Source: Anaerolineales bacterium UBA6055
GTDB taxonomy: Bacteria > Chloroflexota > Anaerolineae > Aggregatilineales > Phototrophicaceae
NCBI GenBank assembly: GCA_002428985.1
Contig: DIYL01000016.1
Coordinates: 124,001-188,000, forward strand
Reading direction: 5' to 3'
DNA: 64,000 nt
Of this stretch, positions 19,694 through 28,404 are shown piece after piece. Below the pieces are notes generated by a model. That model was not told the DNA's origin. It searched no databases and saw only the letters and a list, made by a program, of their open reading frames with translations. Both the position numbers and the translations under genes were made by a program. The number at the start of each line of letters is the position of its first letter. Within the stretch, counting starts at the first letter, position 1.

Positions 19694-20023
19694 GTCATCA
19701 CCGTCTTAAATAATCTATCAGAATACTTATATTTAGTATAATGATCTATTTATGTTTTGGTGAATTTAGCGATGATTTTATGATTATTGCAGGATTTAAT
19801 GATGAAATATAATCACTTAAATGATTAAGTCCAGATTTACACGATAAATTATAAGAGCGTGCAATATTTGATAGTGATTTTGTTTTCGTATAGTCAATAA
19901 GGCTTCGAGATATATAAGGACAAGAGGTTTATATTTATTGAAATTCTCCAATACAGACAACAATCTTGCTCACTCTATTTGATGGTTGTTGTCTGTACCG
20001 AAGAATTCCATGCCTGAAAACAA
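19694..20023. other. AT-rich intergenic region upstream of kbl
   Basis: About 330 bp without a gene. It must contain the kbl promoter. Several ATGATT/AATGATT words occur around 19760-19830, but no clear operator could be defined. A long inverted repeat near 19952-19997 is listed separately. Confidence 0.4.
19952..19997. repeat. 12-bp perfect inverted repeat
   Basis: TACAGACAACAA at 19952-19963 is the exact reverse complement of TTGTTGTCTGTA at 19986-19997, with 22 nt between. It lies downstream of the SH3 protein gene, beyond its terminator, and upstream of kbl. It may be a backup terminator or a protein-binding site. Confidence 0.5.
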
Positions 20024-20049
20024 ATGGGAGTGACAATTATCACTCCCAT
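20024..20049 (-). terminator. Rho-independent terminator of SH3 protein gene
   Basis: A 10-bp perfect stem (ATGGGAGTGA with TCACTCCCAT) and a 6-nt loop, followed on the minus strand by TTGTTTTC. It lies 27 bp after the stop codon. Confidence 0.75.
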
Positions 20050-20075
20050 AAAGTTTCTGTAATGCGTTGAGATGC

Positions 20076-21584
20076 CTAGCGGAGAATCGTTACGACCAGT
20101 GCATATTGCGCGTAACCAGGACCTTCCATCGCAATGTTGACAAACGTTTGATTACTATCATTCGTGTGTACGGCTGTAAGGGATTCGTTACAGCCTCGTG
20201 AATTCGGGCTGGTTGGACCACCTGTACCCCAGCGCAAATTAGCTGATTCAGCACCAATACAGGTAACCAGAATCGAAATTTCACGGAAGTTGTTTGGTGT
20301 TTGGTTCGTCAGATTATCAATCGTGATGCGAATACGGTCGGTGGTATCACCTTCAGGAGATGACACATCGTTTGTATATGTTCCACCATTATCCCGATCA
20401 ACGACTAAGTTGAGTTGGTCATTATCTACTACAGCGATTTGTGCGGCTGTCGTTGGTGTATATGTATAAGTTGGTGTTGCTTCTATCGCTTCTGTGGTTG
20501 GTGTATACGTATAAGTCGCGGTAGGTTGAGTTGTATCGGTTGGTGCTGTGGTTGGTTGAAGTGTTGGCACTGGTGTTGCTGCTGGTTGTGCATCTACATT
20601 TGCCACACCTAATCCATCACATGGGCCTGTCAATGTAACAACACTACCTGCTACCCAACCCTCGCCGTCAGTATACCAACCGCTGTTTTGTGCTGTGATG
20701 ATCATAAAGTCACCTGGAGCCATTATGCGCAATACAGGGAAGTCTGTGCTTGGACCGGTGCGGACATTTGCTCCTGATGGATTAGCTACAGCGGCACACT
20801 CGTTAGCTGGCGGTGGATTAGCACCTGTTGTAACCTCTTCTGTTACGACTGGAACGGGATCACCAGCTGGTGGTGATGCGGCTGCACCAGTTTGCGAGAT
20901 GGTTAGTCTCCCACCCATTGATGGATCAGACGCTTGGACGATCAGCATATAAGGCTCTGTTCCGGCTGGTAGGACTGCATTAACGGAGGGTAATGCACCA
21001 TCGAATGCAACAAGAATCCGTCCGTCAGGTGCGCTAATATAGCCTGCAAACATAAAGTCAGGTGTTCCACTAGCAATCGCAATTGGTGTGGAGCTATCTG
21101 GTGATGCAGAAATTGTATATGCAACAGACTCACCACCCGGTGGAATATCAATCGTAATAGGGTCTGTACCGAGTTGTGTGCTGATGCCTGCGGTTGTATT
21201 GCGGATAGCAATTGTAAAGGTGTCTAATACAGGTGTTGCGCTACCAACTAGAATGCTATAACTACCCGCTTGTGGTAATTTCACGGTTGCACGCGCGTCG
21301 TTAGTCATTGGTGTTAGAGCATCAGTTGTTGTGAATGCCAATTGTCCAGTCGGACCTAAAATGGTAATTGATGGCTGAAATGCTTCGACCCAACCCAACA
21401 CATACACAGTTAGGACTTCATCTGCATTACCTTGTAATGAATAGAGAAGTTGTGGCGCACTCGCATTGAGTGTTTCTGTACGGGTTTCACCATAGGTGAT
21501 TGCGCCACCTTGCGCAGATACAACGCCACTGATACTCCATATTGCGATGAACACAAATGGTATAATCCAGCGTGAAAATTTCAT
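20076..21584 (-). CDS. Secreted SH3-domain protein with Thr/Pro-rich linker
   Basis: The start at 21584 (MKFSRWIIPFVFIAIWSISG) gives a standard signal peptide cleaved near VVSAQ and has GGAG upstream; the ATG-like codon at 21608 adds eight residues without one. Two beta-rich domains of the prepeptidase (PPC) type span about 30-240. A bacterial SH3 domain follows (about 265-325, SGANVRTGPSTDFPVL and GWVAGSVV), then a linker with repeated TYTYTPTT (about 340-390) and a C-terminal beta domain. It is probably cell-surface or extracellular. The Thr/Pro linker is low complexity, not a DNA repeat element. Confidence 0.85.
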   Translation of the reverse strand: MKFSRWIIPFVFIAIWSISGVVSAQGGAITYGETRTETLNASAPQLLYSLQGNADEVLTVYVLGWVEAFQPSITILGPTGQLAFTTTDALTPMTNDARATVKLPQAGSYSILVGSATPVLDTFTIAIRNTTAGISTQLGTDPITIDIPPGGESVAYTISASPDSSTPIAIASGTPDFMFAGYISAPDGRILVAFDGALPSVNAVLPAGTEPYMLIVQASDPSMGGRLTISQTGAAASPPAGDPVPVVTEEVTTGANPPPANECAAVANPSGANVRTGPSTDFPVLRIMAPGDFMIITAQNSGWYTDGEGWVAGSVVTLTGPCDGLGVANVDAQPAATPVPTLQPTTAPTDTTQPTATYTYTPTTEAIEATPTYTYTPTTAAQIAVVDNDQLNLVVDRDNGGTYTNDVSSPEGDTTDRIRITIDNLTNQTPNNFREISILVTCIGAESANLRWGTGGPTSPNSRGCNESLTAVHTNDSNQTFVNIAMEGPGYAQYALVVTILR

Positions 21585-21686
21585 ATTTTGCTCCAAGTAT
21601 ACAATCAATAATTATCTATTTAAGTATACTCAATTTGAGATTATCCGCTGATTTGTCTTGCTTACAGAACAATACAAGGTTATTGA

Positions 21687-22172
21687 TTAGGTTACTGTGT
21701 ACCACGAATTGGTTTTGTTTGGCTGGGATTGTATCGATAACAAAAGTCGATCGGAAAAACCATAACCTTCGACTGCATCCCAATGTTCTGCAATCAAATC
21801 ATCTTCAATCCGCCAAACATCGATCGTTTTCATTTTGAGGCTTGTTAGCCGATTCGACAGTTGGTGTTCGCAGTAGATGACGACTTCATCACCTTCCGCT
21901 AGAATTTTCAGAATATGTACTTTCGTCTGTGTGAATGTTTTGAACATATTGGTGAAATATGCTTTGAATCCTTCGCGTCCCGTTGTAATTCCCGGGTTAT
22001 GCTGGATGTATCCTTCGGTTAAATAGCGATCTGCTGCCGTGACGTCACGATTGTTGATAACCTGCGTAAAAAAGTCATAGACCATTTTTTTGTTGTTCCA
22101 TAACTGAGATTCTTCTTGTGGCATCTGTGTGAGTTCATGTTCGGTCGGGAATTCTAGTGTTGTTGCGTTCAT
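21687..22172 (-). CDS. SnoaL-like (NTF2 fold) protein
   Basis: A 161-residue NTF2-fold protein of the SnoaL/ester-cyclase group: YLTEGYIQHNPGITTGREGF, EGDEVVIYCEHQL and KTIDVWRIEDDLIAEHWDAV. The His/Asp pairs in QHNP and EHWD are typical of the family. AGGAGATCAAAATG marks the start. It lies downstream of tetR on the same strand and has a sequence shared with the tetR promoter in its own upstream region, so it is a likely target of that repressor. The substrate is unknown. Confidence 0.85.
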   Translation of the reverse strand: MNATTLEFPTEHELTQMPQEESQLWNNKKMVYDFFTQVINNRDVTAADRYLTEGYIQHNPGITTGREGFKAYFTNMFKTFTQTKVHILKILAEGDEVVIYCEHQLSNRLTSLKMKTIDVWRIEDDLIAEHWDAVEGYGFSDRLLLSIQSQPNKTNSWYTVT

Positions 22173-22222
22173 TTTGATCTCCTATGTCGTTTGACTAAAT
22201 TTGTATAATTTGATTGATTCTT

Positions 22223-22245
22223 AAAAGTTGACCAGTCGACTAGTA
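22223..22245. promoter_or_regulatory. Candidate TetR operator, site 1
   Basis: The site contains AAAAGTTGACCAGTCG followed by ACTAGTA. The first 16 bases recur exactly, in the opposite orientation, in the tetR promoter (site 2), and the last four (AGTA) also match. CTAGTCGACTGG within it is close to a palindrome. It lies between the tetR stop and the SnoaL-like start. Confidence 0.6.
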
Positions 22246-22259
22246 AATTTCAAAAAAAA

Positions 22260-22838
22260 TTATGCGAGTAATTTTGTTAGGAATTTCTGAAATATCTCTA
22301 ATGGTTCTGGGCTATGTAGTGATTTCATTCTGAGTAAAGAGCCTTCATAACTGTTGACAATAAACTCTGCCATCTCATCTACATCTTGATCTATATCTAA
22401 CTCACCATTTTGTTGCGCTTCTTGCAAACATTGAACAAGTAAACGGCGACTTTGTAGGAAGAATTCATCAACTGCCACGCGCAATGTTTCGTTCGTGTCA
22501 GCAATTTCTTGTGTCATATTACCTGCAAAGCACCCCAAACGATACGCATACGAGTCATAATAGGCAATACGATCCTGATATAACTTCAGGATACGTTCGA
22601 GAGGGTCGAGGCTGGTGTCTGTAAGGGTCTGTTCCATTTCTTGCTTGACCAATTGGGTATATAACTTCACTGCATCAAGCGTAAAGAGTTCCTTCGTCTT
22701 GAAATAATGATAGAAGGATCCTTTGGGTACACCTGCGGCATCGGTGATGTCTTGCACACTCGTCGCATGGTATCCCTTAGAATACATAACCTCAAACCCG
22801 AGTTGTAGAATGTCTTGTTTTTTGTTTTTCTTTGCCAT
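22260..22838 (-). CDS. TetR family transcriptional repressor
   Basis: 192 residues from ATG 22838 (MAKKNKKQDILQLGFEVM). An upstream frame extension to 22952 is rejected because the promoter lies within it. The N-terminal TetR helix-turn-helix is TSVQDITDAAGVPKGSFYHY followed by FKTKELF, then an all-helical ligand-binding domain. The gene is probably autoregulated and probably controls the SnoaL-like gene, since both upstream regions share a 16-bp sequence. Confidence 0.92.
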   Translation of the reverse strand: MAKKNKKQDILQLGFEVMYSKGYHATSVQDITDAAGVPKGSFYHYFKTKELFTLDAVKLYTQLVKQEMEQTLTDTSLDPLERILKLYQDRIAYYDSYAYRLGCFAGNMTQEIADTNETLRVAVDEFFLQSRRLLVQCLQEAQQNGELDIDQDVDEMAEFIVNSYEGSLLRMKSLHSPEPLEIFQKFLTKLLA

Positions 22839-22843
22839 GACTA

Positions 22844-22873
22844 TACTATACGACTGGTCAACTTTTTTGTCAA
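22844..22873 (-). promoter_or_regulatory. Leaderless tetR promoter with embedded operator, site 2
   Basis: On the minus strand TTGACA (22873..22868) and TATAGT (22850..22845) are separated by exactly 17 bp. The spacer holds GTTGACCAGTCG, also present at site 1. The -10 box ends only 6 bases before the ATG at 22838, leaving no room for a 5' untranslated region or ribosome binding site. Transcription should begin at or next to the start codon. Confidence 0.65.
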
Positions 22874-22891
22874 GACATAAATTTAAAATGG

Positions 22892-23512
22892 CTATGACCA
22901 GTCTTTGGATGGTTTTGTAAGCGCTTCCTGTGCCCTTACAGCTGCAACCCATGATCCAGGGAAGTTATACTGATCCCATAGAATATCAGATACAGCTTGA
23001 TACATCTGTCGCGCACACATATCGGGAGGAACTTGTCCAACACCTGTTCCTAACCCGGGTATTGCAACTGATTTCACCTTTTCTGCGATAGATGTGCCAT
23101 CAACAAATTTGCCGTAACGTACCAGTCTTAAGATGGCACACATTGCCAGATATGGGTTAACACTTGTATCACCGAGGATTGTAGGTACCCGCATCGTAGG
23201 TGCCGCAATTAAATAGGGGAAGCGCTCATGATCTGTTGGAACAATATCTGCTGTACCGACCAATAGCTCGCCATGATGAACGCTTTTGATTTTTTCTTGA
23301 AGGCGATCTTGTACATGCCATCCTAAAAATTGAGATAGATACAAATCAATGCCACCATCCATATAAACGAAGCTATTGGCAGGGCTGACTATGGCATCTG
23401 CTTTCAACTCGAAAATTGACTCATGGTGGATGCTGATGTCTTCATGGTCTTGGAAGACAAGGTGCCATGCATCGACGAGTGGTTTGTGGATGTCTGCAAG
23501 GATAAGTTTTAT
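22892..23512 (-). CDS. Macro-domain protein, probable ATA start
   Basis: The conserved core VSPANSFVYMDGGIDLYLSQ and the glycine loop IPGLGTGVGQ identify a macro domain, which binds or hydrolyses ADP-ribose derivatives. From 23512 the frame reads (M)KLILADIHKPLVDAWHLVFQ, the expected first beta-alpha unit, but the codon in the Met position is ATA, preceded by GGAG at suitable spacing and by an in-frame TAA. The first ordinary start codon (TTG at 23407) would delete that strand. I annotate the 206-residue form and treat the start as unusual. The gene could instead be start-damaged. Confidence 0.75.
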   Translation of the reverse strand: MKLILADIHKPLVDAWHLVFQDHEDISIHHESIFELKADAIVSPANSFVYMDGGIDLYLSQFLGWHVQDRLQEKIKSVHHGELLVGTADIVPTDHERFPYLIAAPTMRVPTILGDTSVNPYLAMCAILRLVRYGKFVDGTSIAEKVKSVAIPGLGTGVGQVPPDMCARQMYQAVSDILWDQYNFPGSWVAAVRAQEALTKPSKDWS

Positions 23513-23589
23513 GGGTTACTCCGTTATAGATATTGTCGTGACCCATTATAAATCATAAAAATTATTAATGGCATGCTGAGAGGCTTATC

Positions 23590-24759
23590 CTAAGCAAGTG
23601 CATAATCTGCTTGCTGATAAACGATCTTACCATCAATAAGGGTTGCCATAACCCCATTTTTATCATCCCACAGGACAATATCGGCATCTGCTCCAACTTG
23701 TAACACGCCTTTTTGTGGGTACAGCCCAATTGAACGGGCTGGTACTTCGGTCAGCATCGGGATTGCCTGCTCGAGCGTCAAATCACAGAATTGCATGACA
23801 TTGCGCAACGCATTGGGCATGGTGAGCGTACTGCCTGCAAGTCCGCCTTGTGCTGTGCGTGCTTCTCCGTTTGTAACGGTCACATGTACATCACCCAATT
23901 CATATTCGCCGTCGGCTAAGCCTGCTGCACGCATCGCATCAGTAATAACAACGACGCGCTCTGTTCCAACAAGTTTAACCACCATATTGACGATTGCAGG
24001 ATGGATGTGAACGCCATCCGTGATGATTTGAAAAGTGATATTGGGATTTTCCGTTGCGGCGACAAATGCGCCGGGATTACGATGATGGATACCTGCCATA
24101 CCATTGAATGTATGTGTAATCTGACTCAATCCGACTTTGAATGCGTCGTGTGCACTGTCATAGGTTGCACCACTATGCCCAAGTGTTGTGATGATATTAT
24201 GCTTTTTGGCTTCTTCTATCAGTTGATGTCCACCGTCTAATTCTGGGGCAATTGTCATCAGCTTGATTTGACCAGTTTCGAACCACGGTAGATATTCATT
24301 TGGGGCGGGGTTACGTAGATAGGTATCAGGTTGTGATCCTCGGTGGGTTGTGTTGAGATAAGGGCCTTCTAGATGAACACCCAGATATGGGGTATGCGGA
24401 CGACTGGAAAAGTCGACTAATGCTGATAATACAGAACTGACGTGCTCAGTTGTATCGGACATCGTTGTTGGCAAAAATCCGGTGACGCCTTGTGTGACCA
24501 GAAAATCACATAATCCTTGTAAGGCTTCGATAGTTCCATCCATCGTATCAAACCCATGGCTACCATGAATATGCACATCAATGAAACCAGACAATGTGTT
24601 TGCACCTTGTGCATCAATGCGTGTGTCACTATCTGCCGGCGTGGTCGTCTGTGATGGTTGAATTGCAGTGATCTTGCCATTTTCGATAACGAGTGTGTGT
24701 CCATCAATGAAGTTACCATTTTGGTAGATACGACTGTTTTCGATATATGTCCGTGTCAT
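23590..24759 (-). CDS. nagA: N-acetylglucosamine-6-phosphate deacetylase
   Basis: A 389-residue amidohydrolase-fold enzyme that removes acetate from GlcNAc-6-phosphate to give glucosamine-6-phosphate. Motifs: DVHIHGSHGFDTMDG near the N-terminus, HLEGPYLNTTHRGSQ with the metal-binding Glu, TLGHSGATY, ITHTFNGMAGIHHRNPG, and the catalytic Asp in VVITDAMRAAG. The ATG overlaps the DeoR stop by 4 bp (ATGA), so the two are translationally coupled. It supplies the SIS-domain deaminases encoded divergently. Confidence 0.95.
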   Translation of the reverse strand: MTRTYIENSRIYQNGNFIDGHTLVIENGKITAIQPSQTTTPADSDTRIDAQGANTLSGFIDVHIHGSHGFDTMDGTIEALQGLCDFLVTQGVTGFLPTTMSDTTEHVSSVLSALVDFSSRPHTPYLGVHLEGPYLNTTHRGSQPDTYLRNPAPNEYLPWFETGQIKLMTIAPELDGGHQLIEEAKKHNIITTLGHSGATYDSAHDAFKVGLSQITHTFNGMAGIHHRNPGAFVAATENPNITFQIITDGVHIHPAIVNMVVKLVGTERVVVITDAMRAAGLADGEYELGDVHVTVTNGEARTAQGGLAGSTLTMPNALRNVMQFCDLTLEQAIPMLTEVPARSIGLYPQKGVLQVGADADIVLWDDKNGVMATLIDGKIVYQQADYALA

Positions 24760-25520
24760 GATAAGATGACCTCAATCTCTCTTTCTTTTAATTCGGCTAT
24801 AAACTCTGGATTTGCACTTGTGTCAGTGATAAGTGTTGTCATACGTTCAATTGGGGCGACAAACCCAGATGCGATGTGACCTAGTTTGCTACTATCTGCG
24901 ACGATTGTAACCGTGCCGGACATATCCATAATAGCGCGATCAGTCATCACCTCGGGGAGATAATCACTGGTCAATCCAGCTGTTACATCTATCCCGCGCA
25001 TCCCAACGATCACTCGATCAACACGGACCTCTCGCAAGGCTTGCTCAGTGATATGCCCGATCATAGATAACTCTGATGGGCGTAAAATCCCGCCCAGTAC
25101 AATCAGATTAATACCATCGATGTTGGCGAGTTCTTGTATGACTGTGACTGCATTGGTGGTGACAGTTAGGCGTTGGTGATTTTTGAGGTAACGCGCAACA
25201 TACATTGCAGTAGACCCCGACCCGAGAAAAATCGAATCTCCATTATTGACCTGTGACGCTGCTTGTACAGCAATATCTTGTTTGGCGGTTTGTGCGACCA
25301 ATTGACGCTTGACGACAGGGGCTTCCTCATCAGGTTCGACATAATACACCACACCACCATGTGCGCGTCGGACATTGCCACTATCCTCTAAAACTTTAAC
25401 ATCACGCCGAATGGTGATCTCACTTACACCAAAATTCTCACTAATTTCAGTTAATGTGATGCGATTGTGATCCCTAATTAGGTCTAAGATTTGTTCTTGT
25501 CGTTCTGATTTTGTAGGCAC
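24756..25520 (-). CDS. DeoR family repressor of amino-sugar genes
   Basis: A 254-residue DeoR-type regulator: N-terminal winged HTH (RITLTEISENFGVSEITIRR, then DVKVLEDSGNVRRAHGG) and a C-terminal sugar-phosphate sensor of the isomerase fold (DSIFLGSGSTAMYVARYL). It heads an operon with nagA and is divergent from the SIS/GH20 genes. The shared 163-bp region contains five phased repeats that are good operator candidates. The effector is probably an amino-sugar phosphate (inference). Confidence 0.93.
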   Translation of the reverse strand: MPTKSERQEQILDLIRDHNRITLTEISENFGVSEITIRRDVKVLEDSGNVRRAHGGVVYYVEPDEEAPVVKRQLVAQTAKQDIAVQAASQVNNGDSIFLGSGSTAMYVARYLKNHQRLTVTTNAVTVIQELANIDGINLIVLGGILRPSELSMIGHITEQALREVRVDRVIVGMRGIDVTAGLTSDYLPEVMTDRAIMDMSGTVTIVADSSKLGHIASGFVAPIERMTTLITDTSANPEFIAELKEREIEVILS

Positions 25521-25601
25521 GATCTATTCCAATGGTTGATTTTCCGTAGAGACTCGGCATGCCTCATCTCTAAATGGATTGCACACATATCATACAATAG
25601 A

Positions 25602-25651
25602 ATGATAAAAAATGAAAATAATTGACAAAATTTGATAAAAATTGATAAGAT
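25602..25651 (+). promoter_or_regulatory. Five 10-bp phased repeats over SIS-operon promoter
   Basis: WTGAYA-type hexamers start at 25602, 25612, 25622, 25632 and 25642 (ATGATA, ATGAAA, TTGACA, TTGATA, TTGATA), each followed by an A-rich tetramer, exactly one helical turn apart. The third doubles as a -35 box (TTGACA), with TAAGAT at 25646-25651 as -10 at 18 bp. Binding of the adjacent DeoR regulator here would block transcription. The phased A-tracts also predict curved DNA. Confidence 0.6.
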
Positions 25652-25683
25652 AGTGTAAATTATGTGAAAGAAGGGACAAATCT

Positions 25684-26727
25684 GTGGAAAGAGGACAACA
25701 TACCTATCAAGAGATTATGAGTCAGCCACATGTATGGCAATCGGCACTCAGTCAATATTTAGTGTCACGTAATGAATATGGCGGGTTGATAACTCATGGT
25801 GAATACTATGGAATAATCGTTACTGGTTGTGGTTCAACCCACTATTTGTCATTGACAGCAGCGAAACTTCTTCGACACTGCAATAGGGATGTAGTAGCAC
25901 ATCCAGCCTCAGAACTCTTACTTTATCCAGATTCTGTTTACCTGTACGATCGTAAGTACATTCTAATAGCTGTATCCCGCTCCGGTACTACCTCCGAAAC
26001 AGTTCGCGCTGTTGAGCAATTCAGAGAGCAAGAACGTGGTCAAGTAGTTACTGTCACATGCGATAGTACCAGCCCACTTGCTGAACTTGCTGATATTGTG
26101 TTTGCGGTAGATGACGCACAAGAAGAAAGTGTGGCACAGACTCGCTCCTTTAGCAGTATGGCTGTTGTTTTGCAACAGATGGTTGGTCTTTGCCATACAA
26201 TGATTGAGGGTACTTCGGGGGATCGTTTACCAGATGTTGTCAAATCCTTACTAGATACTCATCACGATCTCGCTAAATCCCTCGGAGAAAACAAAAACAT
26301 CAAAAAGTTCTTCTTTTTGGGATCAGATGCGCTCTACGGTATCGCGTGCGAAGCCATGCTCAAGATGAAAGAGATGTCGCTCTCATATAGTGAAGCCTTT
26401 CATATGATGGAATTTCGTCATGGTCCAATGTCGATGGTGAGTGAGGATAGTCTTGTTGTGGGTATGATTTCGCCACAATCAGCTAAGCATGACATTCAAG
26501 TCCTCAAAGAGATGCAAGACATGGGTGCAACTATTTTGGCGATTGGGCAAGATGATACTGATTTTGAACATCACATCGCATTGCCTGATGACTTGCCTGC
26601 ATGGAACACACCAATTTTGTATTTACCTGTATTGCAGTTACTCGGTTACTATCGCTCACTGTTTAACGGTCAGAACCCTGATAGCCCACAGAATCTAACA
26701 GCCGTCATTTCGCTAGATGATATTTAA
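25684..26727 (+). CDS. SIS-domain sugar-phosphate isomerase/deaminase 1
   Basis: A 347-residue protein with two SIS domains, equal to the isomerase half of GlmS without a glutaminase domain. Motifs: TGCGSTHYLS, VSRSGTTSETVRAV and EAFHMMEFRHGPMSMV. Proteins of this type (AgaS / NagB-II class) deaminate glucosamine-6-phosphate or a related amino-sugar phosphate to the ketose phosphate. The GTG start is chosen because AAGGGA lies upstream and the next ATG (25717) would remove the family's first helix (TYQEIM). It is the first gene of a plus-strand amino-sugar operon. Confidence 0.88.
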   Translation: MERGQHTYQEIMSQPHVWQSALSQYLVSRNEYGGLITHGEYYGIIVTGCGSTHYLSLTAAKLLRHCNRDVVAHPASELLLYPDSVYLYDRKYILIAVSRSGTTSETVRAVEQFREQERGQVVTVTCDSTSPLAELADIVFAVDDAQEESVAQTRSFSSMAVVLQQMVGLCHTMIEGTSGDRLPDVVKSLLDTHHDLAKSLGENKNIKKFFFLGSDALYGIACEAMLKMKEMSLSYSEAFHMMEFRHGPMSMVSEDSLVVGMISPQSAKHDIQVLKEMQDMGATILAIGQDDTDFEHHIALPDDLPAWNTPILYLPVLQLLGYYRSLFNGQNPDSPQNLTAVISLDDI

Positions 26728-26791
26728 AAGAAATTAATTGTATATAGATACACGATGCATCGTGCACCGAATAAATGAAGGAAAACTACTT

Positions 26792-28327
26792 ATGAACCCC
26801 ATTTTTCCAATTCCAAATTCAATAGAACAGGGTGACGGACAATTCACCATCAACGCTGATACGCAAATTGTTACAGCAGAAGCAACCGTAGGTCACTTGT
26901 TGGCCGGCTATCTCATCCCTGCGATGGGATTTGAAATAGCTGTAGTGGCTGAAACTGAGTCCGAAGATAATACCATCACGTTGCAAATTGCCGATGACGC
27001 ACATGAAAATCCAGAAGGGTACACTCTAGCTGTCACAAGCGACACGGTGACCATCTCTGCACCGCAGGCACGCGGTCTTATCTATGGTGTGCAGACCCTG
27101 TTGCAATTATTGCCCTCACAGATTATGGGCAAAGAACTGATTGCTGGTATCTCATGGGAAATCCCCGCTGTGACCATTAACGATGCACCTGCATTTAGAT
27201 GGCGCGGTTTACACCTCGATGTAGGGCGACATATGTTCTCTGTCGACTTTATCAAGAAGTTTATCGATATGATGGTCTTCTACAAGATGAATACCTTCCA
27301 CTGGCATCTGACAGAAGACCAAGGTTGGCGCATCGAAATTAAAAAATATCCAAAGCTAACCGAAATCAGCGCGTTCCGTAAAGAGACGCCCATTCCAGAA
27401 GATCGAACGACAGGGGATGGTAAACCCTACGGTGGTTTTTATACACAAGATGAAGTTCATGAGGTTGTTGCTTATGCGGCAGAACGCCAAATTACAGTTG
27501 TGCCAGAAATTGAGTTGCCGGGACATAGTGTGGCGGTACTCGCTGCATATCCAGAATTGGGTTGTGTAGGAGAAGGCTACGAAGTGTGGACGCGTTGGGG
27601 TATTGCTGATGATGTCTATTGTGCGGGCAAAGAAGAGGTATTCACCTTTCTCGAAAATGTCCTTACCGAAGTGATTGACCTATTCCCTGGTGAGTATTTC
27701 CATATTGGCGCGGACGAATGCCCGAAAGTTCGTTGGGAAGTCTGTCCTGATTGTCAGGAGCGCATCAAAGCTGAAGGTCTCGAAAACGAATACGAACTGC
27801 AAAGTTGGTTTGTACGTCGCATCGAAAAATTCCTCAATGCCAAAGGGCGTCGCTTAGTCGGCTGGGATGAGATTCTTGAAGGTGGACTGTCACCAAGTGC
27901 AACTGTAATGAGTTGGCGTGGGAGTCAGGGTGGCATTGATGCTGCAAATGCAGGTAATGATGTTGTCATGAGTCCAAATACCTATTGCTATTTGGATTAC
28001 TATCAAGGCGAGGATATTGATAACGAACCGGCAGCAATTGGCGGATACTTACCACTCAAAAATGTGTATCAATTTATTGTCATCCCCGAAGAAGTTGAAC
28101 CCGACAAAGCACATCATATCCTCGGCGGGCAAGGGAATGTCTGGACAGAGTATATCCCAACATCCGATCAAGTTGAGTATATGGCATATCCACGTGCCGT
28201 CGCGATTGCTGAGGTCGTTTGGTCACACCCTGAAGAACGCGACTATGACGCATTTGAAGATCGCCTAAAGCAACATTTCCCACATATGGAGGCGATGGGC
28301 ATCAATTATCGTCCATTAGCGGATTAA
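26792..28327 (+). CDS. Beta-N-acetylhexosaminidase, GH20
   Basis: About 511 residues from ATG 26792 (MNPIFPIPNSIEQGDG), chosen over 26738 because GAAGGAAAA precedes it. An N-terminal GH20b domain (about 1-130) is followed by the TIM barrel: LDVGRHMFSVDFIK, NTFHWHLTEDQGWR, and the catalytic Asp-Glu pair in HIGADECPK (about 306-308). Substrate-assisted hydrolysis releases terminal GlcNAc/GalNAc. No signal peptide is seen, so it probably acts in the cytoplasm on imported oligosaccharides. It lies between the two SIS genes. Confidence 0.94.
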   Translation: MNPIFPIPNSIEQGDGQFTINADTQIVTAEATVGHLLAGYLIPAMGFEIAVVAETESEDNTITLQIADDAHENPEGYTLAVTSDTVTISAPQARGLIYGVQTLLQLLPSQIMGKELIAGISWEIPAVTINDAPAFRWRGLHLDVGRHMFSVDFIKKFIDMMVFYKMNTFHWHLTEDQGWRIEIKKYPKLTEISAFRKETPIPEDRTTGDGKPYGGFYTQDEVHEVVAYAAERQITVVPEIELPGHSVAVLAAYPELGCVGEGYEVWTRWGIADDVYCAGKEEVFTFLENVLTEVIDLFPGEYFHIGADECPKVRWEVCPDCQERIKAEGLENEYELQSWFVRRIEKFLNAKGRRLVGWDEILEGGLSPSATVMSWRGSQGGIDAANAGNDVVMSPNTYCYLDYYQGEDIDNEPAAIGGYLPLKNVYQFIVIPEEVEPDKAHHILGGQGNVWTEYIPTSDQVEYMAYPRAVAIAEVVWSHPEERDYDAFEDRLKQHFPHMEAMGINYRPLAD

Positions 28328-28404
28328 TCCAAAAACAGCGTAGGGGTGGGCCTGAGTTCTGCTCCTACAGATTCACTTCAACAATTTAATCATGAGGCAA
28401 ACCC

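Noticed and set aside
20410..20600. A repetitive tract that looked like a DNA tandem repeat
   Set aside because: It encodes the Thr/Pro-rich TYTYTPTT linker of the secreted SH3 protein; the repetition follows from the protein sequence.
22894..22902. A third copy of TGACCAGTC near the macro-domain stop, as another TetR operator
   Set aside because: Only nine bases match and they overlap coding sequence; chance similarity is likely.
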